From positions 372,001 through 436,000 of the forward strand of contig JADJIB010000003.1 of NCBI GenBank assembly GCA_016707175.1: a DNA stretch of 64,000 nucleotides, written 5' to 3'. Positions 18,357 to 27,343 of this stretch are shown piece by piece. The first letter of the stretch is position 1; the number at the start of each line of letters is the position of its first letter. Origin of the DNA: Candidatus Phosphoribacter hodrii (GTDB lineage Bacteria > Actinomycetota > Actinomycetes > Actinomycetales > Dermatophilaceae). A program made the position numbers and the translations under genes. The notes beneath the pieces are model-generated. The model was not told where the DNA came from, made no database searches, and saw only the letters and a list, made by a program, of their open reading frames with translations.

Positions 18357-18961
18357 CCTCCACGCCGGTGCGGTGGGTCGCTGCGGGGCTTGCGTTGGGG
18401 GCCGCCCTCTCGCTGGCGGCCTGCCAGAGCGACCCCAACTCCCTCGCCGCCCAGGCTGGTTCGGGCAGCCGCGCGGGGTATGCCGCGGGCGACGGCTCGA
18501 TCGAGCAACTGCCCCCGGCCTCGCGCGGGCAGGCTCTCGCGCTCTCCGGGACGACTGTCGACGGAGGCACCTGGTCGATGGACGTGCAGGGCGCTGGCAA
18601 GGTCGTCGTCATCAACGTCTGGGGGTCCTGGTGCCCACCGTGCGTGGCCGAGACGCCGGCCCTGCAAGGTGCGTGGGCGGCATACGAGAAGGCCGGTAAG
18701 CCGGTCGTCTTCGTGGGAATCGACACGATGGAGGCCCCAGAGACGGGGCTGGCCTTCCTGCGGGCCAAGGGCGTGACCTTCCCGTCGATCAACGACCAGG
18801 CCAACCAGGGTGCCCCCGTCCTCGCGTTGCAGGGCAAGGCGCCTGCCACGCCGACGACCCTCGTGCTCGACCGTCAGGGGCGGGTGGCCGCCCGGGTGCT
18901 CGGCCCGACCAGCGAGGTCACCGTCCGGGCGCTCGTCGACGCCGTGCTTGCCGAGGCGTGA
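18353..18961 (+). CDS. resA: TlpA/ResA-type thiol-disulfide lipoprotein, 202 aa
   Basis: A lipoprotein signal (hydrophobic segment ending LSLAAC, Cys about 24) anchors a thioredoxin-like domain with WCPPC near residue 93 and a cis-Pro segment PATPTTLVLD. ResA-type proteins reduce the CXXCH thiols of apocytochrome c outside the membrane. The start GTG overlaps the phosphatase stop and the gene overlaps ccdA in turn. Electrons should come from CcdA next door. Confidence 0.9.
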   Translation: MTSTPVRWVAAGLALGAALSLAACQSDPNSLAAQAGSGSRAGYAAGDGSIEQLPPASRGQALALSGTTVDGGTWSMDVQGAGKVVVINVWGSWCPPCVAETPALQGAWAAYEKAGKPVVFVGIDTMEAPETGLAFLRAKGVTFPSINDQANQGAPVLALQGKAPATPTTLVLDRQGRVAARVLGPTSEVTVRALVDAVLAEA

Positions 18962-19731
18962 CCTCGCTCGTGCTCACCGACACCTCGACGATCATCTCCG
19001 GCGCGCTTCCGCTGGCGGTGCTCGTCGCGGTGGCGGCCGGGCTGGTGTCCTTCGCCTCGCCGTGCGTGCTGCCGCTGGTGCCGGGGTTCCTCGGCTATGT
19101 CACCGGCCTGTCCGACGTGGCCCTGGCCGACCGGCGGCGCTCGCGGATGATCCTCGGGGCTGCCTTGTTCGTCGCGGGGTTCAGCGTCGTCTTCATCATC
19201 GGAGCCCTGGCCGTGTCGGCCGCCGGGGCGGCCCTCGCGGCGCACCAGAGCCTGCTGACTCGCATCGGCGGGGCCATCGTCATCGTCCTGGCGTTGGTCT
19301 TCCTCGGCGTCGGTGCCGGCATGGGCAGCCAACGCGAGATGCGCACGCACTGGCGCCCGGCGGCCGGACTGGCGGGGGCACCGTTGCTCGGCGCCGCGTT
19401 CGCCGTCGGCTGGAGCCCGTGCACCGGCCCCACCCTCGGGGCGATCTACTCCCTCGCGGCGCCCCTGGCCGGTGACGCCCCAGTCGCGCGCGGAGCCCTG
19501 CTGGCGGCGGCATACAGCGTGGGTTTGGGGGTGCCCTTCGTCCTGGCTGCCGCGGGGTGGTCACGCGCAGCACGGGCCAACGACTGGCTGCGCCGCCACC
19601 AGCGCGGCGTGCAACTGGCCGGCGGCGGGCTGCTGCTCGCGCTGGGCCTGTTGATGGTCAGTGGCGCCTGGGAAGGCATCATGTCGTGGGTGCAGTCCCA
19701 CCTGATCATCGGATTCGAGACCGTGCTGTGA
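18958..19731 (+). CDS. ccdA: Cytochrome c biogenesis protein CcdA, 257 aa
   Basis: Six or so membrane helices of the DsbD/CcdA type, with the first redox Cys in FASPCVLPLVPGFLGY and the second in GWSPCTGPTLG. It carries electrons from cytoplasmic thioredoxin across the membrane to the ResA-type protein. GTGA overlaps tie it to both neighbours. Confidence 0.94.
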   Translation: MTSLVLTDTSTIISGALPLAVLVAVAAGLVSFASPCVLPLVPGFLGYVTGLSDVALADRRRSRMILGAALFVAGFSVVFIIGALAVSAAGAALAAHQSLLTRIGGAIVIVLALVFLGVGAGMGSQREMRTHWRPAAGLAGAPLLGAAFAVGWSPCTGPTLGAIYSLAAPLAGDAPVARGALLAAAYSVGLGVPFVLAAAGWSRAARANDWLRRHQRGVQLAGGGLLLALGLLMVSGAWEGIMSWVQSHLIIGFETVL

Positions 19732-21368
19732 GCGCTGACGACTCAACCGCAGGCAGCGCGACCACCGAGGCGACGACCGAGGCGACCACCGAGGCGATCC
19801 GGCAGCCGACCCTCGGTCCGCTGGGTTGGGCGCGGTGGACGTGGCGCAACCTCACCTCGATGCGCACGGCGCTCTTCCTGTTGTTGCTGCTGTCCGTCGC
19901 CGCCGTGCCCGGCTCGATCTTCCCGCAGCGCACCATCGACCCGGGGCGGGTCGGGGACTACCTCGTCGACAACCCGACCACCGGCCCCTGGCTCGACCGG
20001 CTGGGGTTCTTCAACGTCTACACCTCGCCGTGGTTCTCGGCCATCTACCTGCTGTTACTCGTGTCGCTCATCGGCTGCATCATCCCCCGGAGCCGGCTGC
20101 ACTGGCACGCGATCCGCTCGCGGCCACCCCGCGCCCCCGCTCGCCTGGATCGCCTGGCGGCCCACACGACCTTCACGTATGCCGTCCCGCCCGCCGAGGC
20201 GCTCGCGGCGGCCTCGACCGCGTTGCGGCGCCGCCGCTACCGCGTCCACTCGCACGACGAGTCGTCGGTCAGCGCCGAGACCGGATATCTGCGCGAGACC
20301 GGCAACCTCGTCTTCCACCTGGCCCTCTGTTTGGTCATCGTCGGGGTCGCGGTTGGACACCTGTGGGGCTGGCGCGGCGACGTCATCGTCCCTGAGGGCC
20401 AGACCTTCACCTCGACGTTCCGCAGCTACCACACCTTCTCCGGTGGGGCCCTGGTCAACCCCCTCACCGTGCCGCCGTTCTCGGTGCGGATCGACCGGTT
20501 CGACGTGCGCTTCGAGGAGGAGGTCCGCGGCTCCCAGTTCGGCGCGCCGCGCGGCTTCACGGCATACACGACGACCTCGGAGGGCCCCGGAACGGCGACG
20601 AGCGAGCAGGTGCTCACCGTCAACGAACCCGTCTCGCTCGGGGGCGCCGATGTGTTCCTCCTCGGCAACGGGTATGCCCCCGTCGTCACGGTGCGCGACG
20701 CGGCGGGCACGGTCCTCTACCGCCAGGCGACGCCGTTCCTGGCGCAGGACAACTTCTACACCTCGGTCGGGGCGATCAAGGTGTCGGCGGCCTCCCCGAA
20801 GATGCTCGGCTTCTCGGGATTCTTCATGCCGACCGTCGACCCGACCTTCGCCAACGGGCCGGTGTCGGAGTTCCCCGCGCTCAAGAACCCCGAGCTCGCC
20901 CTGTCGGTGTGGGAGGGCAACCTCTTCCCGGGCGGGCGCTCGCAGTCGGTCTACACGCTCAACACCAGCGAGCTGACCGCGGTGCCCAAGGCCGATGGGC
21001 AGCCGCTGCTCATCCGGCTGGCTCCCGGCCAGACCTACACGCTCCCCGGTGATCGCGGGTCGATCAGCTTCGACTCGGTGAGCCGGTTCGCAGGCCTGTC
21101 GGTGCGCTCGGACCCCGGCAAGGGGTTGACCCTGGTCGCCGCGCTGCTGACGATCGCCGGCCTGGTCACGTCGCTGCTCGTGCGGCGGCGGCGGGTGTTC
21201 GTGCGCGCGGCGGCGGACCCCGCCGACCCAAGGACTACCCTCGTCACCATCGGCGCTCTGTCCAAGACCGCCGATCCGGGTCTCGCCGCAGCCCTGCAAG
21301 GGCTGGCCGACGAGATGGCCGGTCGTTCCTCCGGTGCCGCCCCCGCGGCCCGTCCCGAAAGGACGTGA
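19728..21368 (+). CDS. resB: Cytochrome c biogenesis protein ResB, 546 aa
   Basis: ResB of the System II heme lyase: a Thr/Glu-rich N-terminal tail, membrane segments at about 45-62, 104-120 and 195-215, a large extracytoplasmic domain at about 220-460, and a last helix at about 467-485. It works with CcsB to attach heme to apocytochrome c. I start at GTG 19728, which overlaps the ccdA stop, although the frame is open further left. Confidence 0.93.
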   Translation: MSADDSTAGSATTEATTEATTEAIRQPTLGPLGWARWTWRNLTSMRTALFLLLLLSVAAVPGSIFPQRTIDPGRVGDYLVDNPTTGPWLDRLGFFNVYTSPWFSAIYLLLLVSLIGCIIPRSRLHWHAIRSRPPRAPARLDRLAAHTTFTYAVPPAEALAAASTALRRRRYRVHSHDESSVSAETGYLRETGNLVFHLALCLVIVGVAVGHLWGWRGDVIVPEGQTFTSTFRSYHTFSGGALVNPLTVPPFSVRIDRFDVRFEEEVRGSQFGAPRGFTAYTTTSEGPGTATSEQVLTVNEPVSLGGADVFLLGNGYAPVVTVRDAAGTVLYRQATPFLAQDNFYTSVGAIKVSAASPKMLGFSGFFMPTVDPTFANGPVSEFPALKNPELALSVWEGNLFPGGRSQSVYTLNTSELTAVPKADGQPLLIRLAPGQTYTLPGDRGSISFDSVSRFAGLSVRSDPGKGLTLVAALLTIAGLVTSLLVRRRRVFVRAAADPADPRTTLVTIGALSKTADPGLAAALQGLADEMAGRSSGAAPAARPERT

Positions 21369-21370
21369 GT

Positions 21371-22456
21371 ATGCCGTTCTCCACGGCCCTGCCCGCCGTC
21401 GCGATCGTCGGTGCGGCACCGTCGCCGGAGTTGGCCAGCGCCGCCAACCTCGCGCTCTACTCGGCGATGGCCGTGTTCACCATCGCGATGCTGCTCTACA
21501 CGGCATACCTCGCGGCGTTGGGGCCGGTGTCCCGGGCGGGCCAGGCCGGCGAGCGGGCCAAGGAGCTCGTGGCCGTCGGTGCCGACGCGACGGGCGCGTC
21601 CAGCGGCTCGGGCGGTTCGGGTGGTGTTGTCGGTGGTGCTGATGGCGCGGCAGCGGCGGTCGACGCGGACGATGCGGACGATGCCGCCGTGGCCGGGCCG
21701 TCGCTGCGGGCCCGGAAGTTGGCCGGCAGCGCCTACGGCATGACCTGCCTGGCCACCCTCGTGCTGGTGGGGTCGGTTGTCCTGCGCGGGCTGGCCGTCA
21801 TGCGGCCGCCGTGGGGCAACATGTTTGAGTTTGCGACTGCCGGGGCGACCGCGGCCGCCGTCGCCTACTGTCTGCTGGCCCGACGCAACCGGTGGGAGTG
21901 GCTCGGCCTCTTCGTCGTCGGGCCGGTGCTGTTGACCCTCGGCACGGCGCTGCTGGCCTTCTACACCGAGGCGGCCGAGCTGATGCCGGCCCTCAAGAGC
22001 GTCTGGCTGATCATCCACGTCACCGTCGCCATCCTCGCGGTCGGGGTGTTCGTCCTCGGGTTTTCGGTGGGTGTCGTCTATCTGGTCAAGTCCCGCCGGG
22101 AAGCGACGACCCCGGACCGGCGCACCTTCTGGGAGACGCTGCCGTCGGCCGCGTCACTGGAGCGCACGGCATACGGGCTCAACATGGTGGGCTTCATCCT
22201 GTGGACCTTCACGCTCGTGGCCGGCGCGATCTGGGCGCAGAAGGCGTGGGGCTCCTACTGGACGTGGGACCCCAAGGAGGTCTGGACGTTCGTCGTGTGG
22301 GTGGTGTATGCCGCCTACATGCACGCCCGCGCGACCGCCGGTTGGGAGCCGCGCAAGGCGATGTGGATCGCCATCGCCGGCTTCGTCACCGTGGTGCTCA
22401 ACTTCGCGGTCGTCAACGTCTATTTCGTCGGCCAGCACTCCTATTCGGGTCTGTGA
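21371..22456 (+). CDS. ccsB: c-type cytochrome biogenesis protein CcsB (CcsA/ResC), 361 aa
   Basis: Multi-helix heme-handling protein with the tryptophan-rich WGSYWTWDPKEVW signature near residues 294-306 and conserved His residues around it. It pairs with ResB to deliver and attach heme. A low-complexity Gly/Ala/Asp linker separates helix 1 from the rest (about residues 60-110). I prefer ATG 21371, with AAAGGAC 8 bases upstream, over GTG 21365. The start codon lies inside a copy of the iterated motif (GTATGCCG). Confidence 0.94.
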   Translation: MPFSTALPAVAIVGAAPSPELASAANLALYSAMAVFTIAMLLYTAYLAALGPVSRAGQAGERAKELVAVGADATGASSGSGGSGGVVGGADGAAAAVDADDADDAAVAGPSLRARKLAGSAYGMTCLATLVLVGSVVLRGLAVMRPPWGNMFEFATAGATAAAVAYCLLARRNRWEWLGLFVVGPVLLTLGTALLAFYTEAAELMPALKSVWLIIHVTVAILAVGVFVLGFSVGVVYLVKSRREATTPDRRTFWETLPSAASLERTAYGLNMVGFILWTFTLVAGAIWAQKAWGSYWTWDPKEVWTFVVWVVYAAYMHARATAGWEPRKAMWIAIAGFVTVVLNFAVVNVYFVGQHSYSGL

Positions 22457-22486
22457 GCCTGATCGCGCCGTGTCGAGAGGGTCGTC

Positions 22487-22840
22487 GTGCTGAAGTACAC
22501 CGTGGTGCGCCTCGGATTGTTTGCCGTCTGCTTCGGGATCGTCTGGGCGGTGTGGTTGCGCGGGTTGGACAGCGATTTTGGATCGCTCATCCGCAGCTAT
22601 CCGGATCAGATGTTCTGGGGGCTGGTCATCGCCGCAGTGTCCTCGATGGCGGTGTCCTTCTTCGCGCTGCGCCAGATGCGTGAAGACATCTCGACGGGCA
22701 TCAACGAGCGGGTCAATCGGCGGTTGAGTGCCAAGGGCGCGGACACCGACTCGGCCAACCCCGCGAGCGCGCCGCGACGCCGCTCGGCTGCCGACGACGA
22801 CGCCGATGCCGAGGACGCCGAAGCCGACTCCCAACCCTGA
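22487..22840 (+). CDS. DUF4229 membrane protein, 117 aa
   Basis: Two predicted membrane helices (LGLFAVCFGIVWAVW and WGLVIAAVSSMAVSFFAL), an amphipathic RQMREDI segment and an acidic disordered tail. It matches the small actinobacterial DUF4229 family, which is often found beside cytochrome or menaquinone genes. Function unknown. Last gene of the cytochrome maturation operon. Confidence 0.8.
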   Translation: MLKYTVVRLGLFAVCFGIVWAVWLRGLDSDFGSLIRSYPDQMFWGLVIAAVSSMAVSFFALRQMREDISTGINERVNRRLSAKGADTDSANPASAPRRRSAADDDADAEDAEADSQP

Positions 22841-22857
22841 TCGCCTCCCGCCCCCTC

Positions 22858-22914
22858 TGCCGGGTCGAGGTATTCCGGCATCGTCTGGTAACGGCGGAAT
22901 ACCTCGACCCGGCA
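22858..22914. repeat. Palindromic element copy A, acting as a convergent terminator
   Basis: A perfect 20-bp stem (TGCCGGGTCGAGGTATTCCG, 22858-22877, with 22895-22914) encloses a 17-base loop. It lies 17 bases after the DUF4229 stop and 13 bases before the convergent menA stop. The same arm sequence recurs inside menD at 29537-29583, so it belongs to a repeat family and is not a one-off terminator. Confidence 0.85.
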
Positions 22915-22927
22915 GGGGTCAGCGGGG

Positions 22928-23806
22928 TCAGCGAGGGGTGAGGGCCAGGCCGAGAGCCAGCAGGACGGCATACCCCAATTGCAGGCGTCCGGTCGCGACC
23001 AGGACGGGCACGAGCGCCCGCCCAACCGCACCCGAGCGCAGCGTCCGCCACGGGCCCACCGCGAGCCCGACGGCCAGCAGCGCGACGAGCGACCCCACCC
23101 GCCAGAACGCGCACCCGACGGCGACCGCAAACGCGACGCCCACGAGCCCCGTCCACAGCCGACGCGTCCGGGCATCACCCAAGCGCACCGCGAGCGTGTG
23201 TTTGCCGGCCACCGTGTCGGAGGGGATGTCCCGCAGGTTGTTGGCGACGAGGATGGCCGACGCCAGGCACCCGATGCCGATCGCGCCGAGCAACCCGGCC
23301 CACGTGAGGCCGCCCGCCTGGGTGACCTGCGTCCCGAGGGTTGCGACCAACCCGAAGAAGACGAACACCATGACCTCGCCGAGCCCGCGATAGCCGTAGG
23401 GGTGATCGCCGCCGGTGTAGCGCCAGGCCGCGATGATGCAGGCGATGCCGATGGGGATGAAGATCCAGACCTGCGAGAGGGCGACGAGGGCCAGCCCGAA
23501 GAGCGCGGCCAGGAAGAACCCGAGGTATGCCGCGAGCTTCACTTCGCCGGGAACAGCCAGTCCCTGCCCGACCAGGCGCACCGGCCCGACCCGCTCGGCG
23601 TCGGTGCCGCGGACTCCGTCGGAATAGTCGTTGGCGTAGTTGACCGCTACCTGTAGGGACAACGCCACGGCCAGCGCGAGCACGGCGAGGCCGGCGTCAC
23701 CCCGCCCAACGGCATACGCCGCGCCGGTGCCCACGAGGACGGGGGAGACGGCGGCGGGGAGTGTGCGCGGGCGGGCACCGGCGACCCATTGGGCGAGCGT
23801 GGCCAT
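22928..23806 (-). CDS. menA: 1,4-dihydroxy-2-naphthoate polyprenyltransferase MenA, 292 aa
   Basis: UbiA-family membrane prenyltransferase. The first Asp motif reads NYANDYSDGVRGTD (about residue 55-70), the second lies in NNLRDIPSDTVAGKHTLAVRLG, and there are about eight hydrophobic helices. It joins the polyprenyl tail to dihydroxynaphthoate to give demethylmenaquinone. GAAGGAC precedes the ATG. The 108 bases between it and menE suggest its own promoter. Confidence 0.94.
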   Translation of the reverse strand: MATLAQWVAGARPRTLPAAVSPVLVGTGAAYAVGRGDAGLAVLALAVALSLQVAVNYANDYSDGVRGTDAERVGPVRLVGQGLAVPGEVKLAAYLGFFLAALFGLALVALSQVWIFIPIGIACIIAAWRYTGGDHPYGYRGLGEVMVFVFFGLVATLGTQVTQAGGLTWAGLLGAIGIGCLASAILVANNLRDIPSDTVAGKHTLAVRLGDARTRRLWTGLVGVAFAVAVGCAFWRVGSLVALLAVGLAVGPWRTLRSGAVGRALVPVLVATGRLQLGYAVLLALGLALTPR

Positions 23807-23914
23807 GACGGTGAGAAGTCCTTCGGAGCGTGAGGCGAGTGGGCGCTGAGCCTGCTAGGCCCGCGGCGTCGATGCGGCGGGTGGCGCAGTGTGCGCCTCC
23901 ACCCTACGGGCGGC
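23807..23914. other. menE-menA intergenic region
   Basis: 108 bases on the leftward path from menE to menA, with a ribosome site for menA. A TAGGGT box near 23923-23928 could be a -10 on the minus strand, but no matching -35 is clear. No hairpin stands out. Confidence 0.35.
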
Positions 23915-25105
23915 TCACGACGGCGCGAAGGAGGCGCTGATCGCGGCGCGGTCGGGTTTGCCTGGACCCTTGGCCGGGAAAGCGTCGACAACCTGCAACA
24001 GTCGGGGCAGGGCGGCGTCGGGGAGGATGCCACGCAAGGCCGCCCGGGCGTCCTCCACCGTGGGGACGCCAGCCGAGCGTGCACTTCCGGCCGAGGGCAG
24101 CAGGGTGACCGCGGCGGCGACGACCTGGCCCCACGTCGGATCGGGGACACCGACAACGACGGCATCGCGCACGCCCGGCAGGTAGCGCACGAGGGCGTCC
24201 TCGACCGGGCCCGGGGCGACCTTGACGCCACCCGTGTTGATGATCTCGTCGGCTCGACCGGTCACATGAAGTCGGCCGTTGTCGTCGAGATAGCCCAGGT
24301 CCTCGGCGCGGAACCACCGCACCCCATCGGCGTCGTCGGTGAAGTGGTCGGCGGTCATGCCGGGGTCACCGAGATAGCCGGCCGCGACCGTCGCGCCGCC
24401 GAGGACGACGTGGCGGTCGTTGTCGATATGGACCTCGCTGACCGGCAGCGGCTTCCCGTCATAGACGCAACCGCCCGAGGTCTCGGTCATCCCGAACGTC
24501 GTCACCAGGTGGATGCCGAGGTCGTGGGCGCGGGTGCGCACCGCAGCCGGGATCGCCGCAGCCCCGCAGAGGACGGCGTCGAAGGCGGCCAGGGTCTCGA
24601 TGCCGGCTTCGTCGGCTAGCAACCGAGCCACCTGGGTCGGGACGAGCGACACGTAAGTCGGGTCGGAGGTGGGGGGCATCGCGAGCGCAGCGGCGACGAA
24701 ACCCTCGACCGTGAAACCGTCGGTCAGATCCATCACGGCCGGTTCACCCGCGGACCCCAACGCGGCCCGGACGATGACTTGCAGGCCGGCGATGTGGTGG
24801 GCGGGCAGGGCCAGCAGCCATGAGCCAGGCCCGGACAGGACGTCGTGCGCCGCGCTGGCCGATGCGAGCAGGTTGTTGGCGGTGAGCATGGTCCGCTTGG
24901 GGATCCCCGTCGACCCCGACGTCGACACGACGAGCGCGAGGTCGTCGGGAAGGTCCGCGTCCGTCACCGGCGGCAGCACCGGGGGAGGTGAGCCCGCGGC
25001 ATACGGGAGCAGCGGTGGCCCCGACCCGTCGAGGACGGCCGCGAGGGGGCCTACCGCAGCCAGGAGCGCGGGTCCGAAAGGCAGGGGGATCGGCTGCAAT
25101 CGCAT
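23915..25105 (-). CDS. menE: o-Succinylbenzoate-CoA ligase MenE, 396 aa
   Basis: ANL-superfamily adenylating enzyme. The phosphate-binding loop STSGSTGIPK is near residue 60, the A5 motif TTFGMTETSGG near 210, the hinge and ATP ribose contact RAEDLGYLDDNGRLHVTGRADEI around 270-290, and the catalytic Lys in FPAKGPGKPDRAAI near the end. It is shorter than typical MenE proteins (about 450-490) because the N-terminal part is reduced, as seen in actinobacteria. It lies 13 bases after menB. Confidence 0.92.
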   Translation of the reverse strand: MRLQPIPLPFGPALLAAVGPLAAVLDGSGPPLLPYAAGSPPPVLPPVTDADLPDDLALVVSTSGSTGIPKRTMLTANNLLASASAAHDVLSGPGSWLLALPAHHIAGLQVIVRAALGSAGEPAVMDLTDGFTVEGFVAAALAMPPTSDPTYVSLVPTQVARLLADEAGIETLAAFDAVLCGAAAIPAAVRTRAHDLGIHLVTTFGMTETSGGCVYDGKPLPVSEVHIDNDRHVVLGGATVAAGYLGDPGMTADHFTDDADGVRWFRAEDLGYLDDNGRLHVTGRADEIINTGGVKVAPGPVEDALVRYLPGVRDAVVVGVPDPTWGQVVAAAVTLLPSAGSARSAGVPTVEDARAALRGILPDAALPRLLQVVDAFPAKGPGKPDRAAISASFAPS

Positions 25106-25118
25106 GAGGTATGCCGGG

Positions 25119-26093
25119 TCAGAAGTACCACGGGAAGGCGGACCAGTCGGGGTCGCGCTTTTGCAGGAAGGAGTCGCGGCCTTCGACGGCCTCGTCGGTC
25201 ATGTAGGCCAGCCGGGTGGCCTCGCCGGCGAACACCTGCTGTCCCATGAGCCCGTCGTCGAGCAGGTTGAAGGCGAACTTGAGCATCCGCTGGGCGGTCG
25301 GCGACTTGCCGTTGATCTCGGCGGCGACCTGCAGCGCGACAGCCTCGACCTCGGCGTGGTCGGCGACCAGGTTGACCGCGCCCATCCGGTGCATGTCCTC
25401 GGCGGTATAGGCCCGACCGAGGAAGAAGATCTCGCGGGCGAACTTCTGGCCGACCATCTTGGCGAGGTAGGCCGAGCCGTAGCCGCCGTCGAACGACCCC
25501 ACGTCGGCGTCGGTCTGCTTGAACCGGGCGTGCTCGCGGCTGGCGATCGTCAGATCGCAGACGACGTGCAGGCTGTGCCCGCCGCCGGCCGCCCAGCCGT
25601 TGACGACCGCGATGACGACCTTGGGCATGGTGCGGATGAGCCGCTGGACCTCGAGGATGTGCAGGCGCCCGCCCTCGGCGGCGACGCGTCGGGCGTCGAT
25701 GCCCTGCGCGGTGGCGTCGCCGTCGGGGTCGGCGGCGTATTGGTAGCCGGAGCGGCCCCGGATGCGTTGGTCGCCGCCGGTGCAGAACGCCCAGCCCTCG
25801 GTGGTCGGCGAGGAGCCCTCGCGGGGGCTCGGGCCGTTGCCGGTGAGCAGGACGCAGCCGACGTCGGGGGTCATCCGCGCGTGGTCGAGCACCCGGTAGA
25901 GCTCGTCGACGGTGTGCGGCCGGAAGGCGTTGAGCACCTCGGGCCGGTCGAAGGCGATGCGGACGGTGCCGCGAGCCGGGCCGGGGAGCACGCACCGGTG
26001 GTAGGTGATGTCGGTGAGCTCGAAACCCGCAACCGGGGCCCACGCGTCGGCGGCGAAGGTCGCCGAGACGAAGGGGAGGGCGCCGGTGCTCAC
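25119..26093 (-). CDS. menB: 1,4-Dihydroxy-2-naphthoyl-CoA synthase MenB, 324 aa
   Basis: Crotonase-fold enzyme closely resembling M. tuberculosis MenB: RPEVLNAFRPHTVDELYRVL, the oxyanion segment FCTGGDQRIRGRSGYQY, VVNGWAAGGGHSLHVVCDLT and the C-terminal SAFPWYF. It closes the naphthoate ring. I take GTG 26093 as start; GTG 26120 adds nine residues and cannot be excluded. A six-residue insertion follows GNGPSPREG relative to the mycobacterial protein. It is divergent from menC and read with menE. Confidence 0.94.
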   Translation of the reverse strand: MSTGALPFVSATFAADAWAPVAGFELTDITYHRCVLPGPARGTVRIAFDRPEVLNAFRPHTVDELYRVLDHARMTPDVGCVLLTGNGPSPREGSSPTTEGWAFCTGGDQRIRGRSGYQYAADPDGDATAQGIDARRVAAEGGRLHILEVQRLIRTMPKVVIAVVNGWAAGGGHSLHVVCDLTIASREHARFKQTDADVGSFDGGYGSAYLAKMVGQKFAREIFFLGRAYTAEDMHRMGAVNLVADHAEVEAVALQVAAEINGKSPTAQRMLKFAFNLLDDGLMGQQVFAGEATRLAYMTDEAVEGRDSFLQKRDPDWSAFPWYF

Positions 26094-26192
26094 CCCCGAA
26101 GGATATGGCCTCGCTTGCACCCCCCGCCCGTCGAGTCCATCGCGGCGGCCTGGCCTCCCGTGGGGGAGGCGCGGGCTGGCACACTCGCAGGT

Positions 26193-27209
26193 ATGCCGCC
26201 GCTCGCCAGCTCCGTCGGGTTGCCGCCGCTGGGCGAGCTGCTTGATGGTCTCGTCGTCGTCCGGATCTCCCTGCGAGTGCGCTTCCGCGGCGTCATTGAG
26301 CGTGAGGTGGCGCTACTTCGCGGACCCCGCGGGTGGGGTGAGTTCGGCCCGTTCCTGGAATACGGCCCGCGCGAATCCTCCCGTTGGCTGGCCTGCGCGA
26401 TCGAGGCGGCGTATGCCGGGTGGCCGGCGCCCGTCCGCTCGGCGGTGCCGGTCAATGCGACGGTTCCGGCGGTGGCGGCCGACGCGGTGGCTGGGGTGTT
26501 GGCGCGATTCCCCGGGTGCACGACGGCCAAGGTCAAGGTGGCCGAGGCTGGCCAGGGGCTGGCCGACGATCTCGACCGGGTGGCGGCGGTGCGCGAGATC
26601 CTCGGGCCCGACGGCCGGATCCGGGTCGACGCGAATGGCGGGTGGGACGTGGCGTCCGCGCAGCGGGCGCTCGGTGCGCTCGCGGCATACCGGCTGGAGT
26701 ATGCCGAGCAGCCGTGCGCGGAGGTCGCTGATCTCGTGGTGTTGCGGACTTCGTTGGCGCGCAACGGAATCGACGTGCCCATCGCCGCTGACGAGTCGAT
26801 TCGCAAGGCGGCCGACCCGATGCGGGTGGCTCGTGAGGGGGCGGCGGATCTCATCGTCGTCAAGGTCGCGCCGTTGGGCGGGGTGCGTCGGGCGCTGGAG
26901 ATCGTGGGTGATTGTGGGCTGCCCGCGGTGGTGTCGTCGGCGCTGGACACGTCGGTGGGCATGGCGGCCGGGGTGGCGCTGGCAGCGGCGTTGCCCGAAC
27001 TGCCCTGGGCGTGTGGGCTGGGGACGCTGGCGTTGCTTGAGGGTGACGTCGTGGCTGATCCGGCGGTGCAGCACGGGGGAGTCTTGTCGGTGTCGGCCGA
27101 GCCGCCGCAGGTTGATGAAGCCCTGGTGGCGCGGTGGTCGGCCGAGCCGGAGCGGGTCGCGTGGTGGACCGAACGGGTGGCGGCGGCATACGCGCACCTG
27201 CTGGCCTGA
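26193..27209 (+). CDS. menC: o-Succinylbenzoate synthase MenC, 338 aa
   Basis: Enolase-superfamily (muconate-lactonizing subgroup) barrel: TAKVKV with the catalytic Lys, metal ligands in RVDANGGW, YAEQP and ADES, and the second Lys in IVVKVAPLGG. It dehydrates SHCHC to o-succinylbenzoate. The frame is open far upstream, but ATG 26193 gives the family length and lies 100 bases from the divergent menB start. The start codon is part of a GTATGCCG motif. Confidence 0.93.
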   Translation: MPPLASSVGLPPLGELLDGLVVVRISLRVRFRGVIEREVALLRGPRGWGEFGPFLEYGPRESSRWLACAIEAAYAGWPAPVRSAVPVNATVPAVAADAVAGVLARFPGCTTAKVKVAEAGQGLADDLDRVAAVREILGPDGRIRVDANGGWDVASAQRALGALAAYRLEYAEQPCAEVADLVVLRTSLARNGIDVPIAADESIRKAADPMRVAREGAADLIVVKVAPLGGVRRALEIVGDCGLPAVVSSALDTSVGMAAGVALAAALPELPWACGLGTLALLEGDVVADPAVQHGGVLSVSAEPPQVDEALVARWSAEPERVAWWTERVAAAYAHLLA

Positions 27210-27343
27210 GTCGGCTGGGTAGCGACGGGCTGGCTATCTCTCGCCAGCGAGTCGAGTGCGGGACGGTGTGCGTTTGATGGGGTGATCACCCCGTCGATCG
27301 CACTCCGTCGCGCCCTCAGCTGCGAGGGGCGGTCCCCGGTGGG
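27210..27343. other. menC / murJ-like convergent intergenic region
   Basis: Holds a weak hairpin (GCTGGC 27229-27234 with GCCAGC 27243-27248) and a loop-less perfect palindrome GGGGTGATCACCCC at 27279-27292. The latter looks more like a protein site than a terminator. No gene is seen. Confidence 0.45.
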
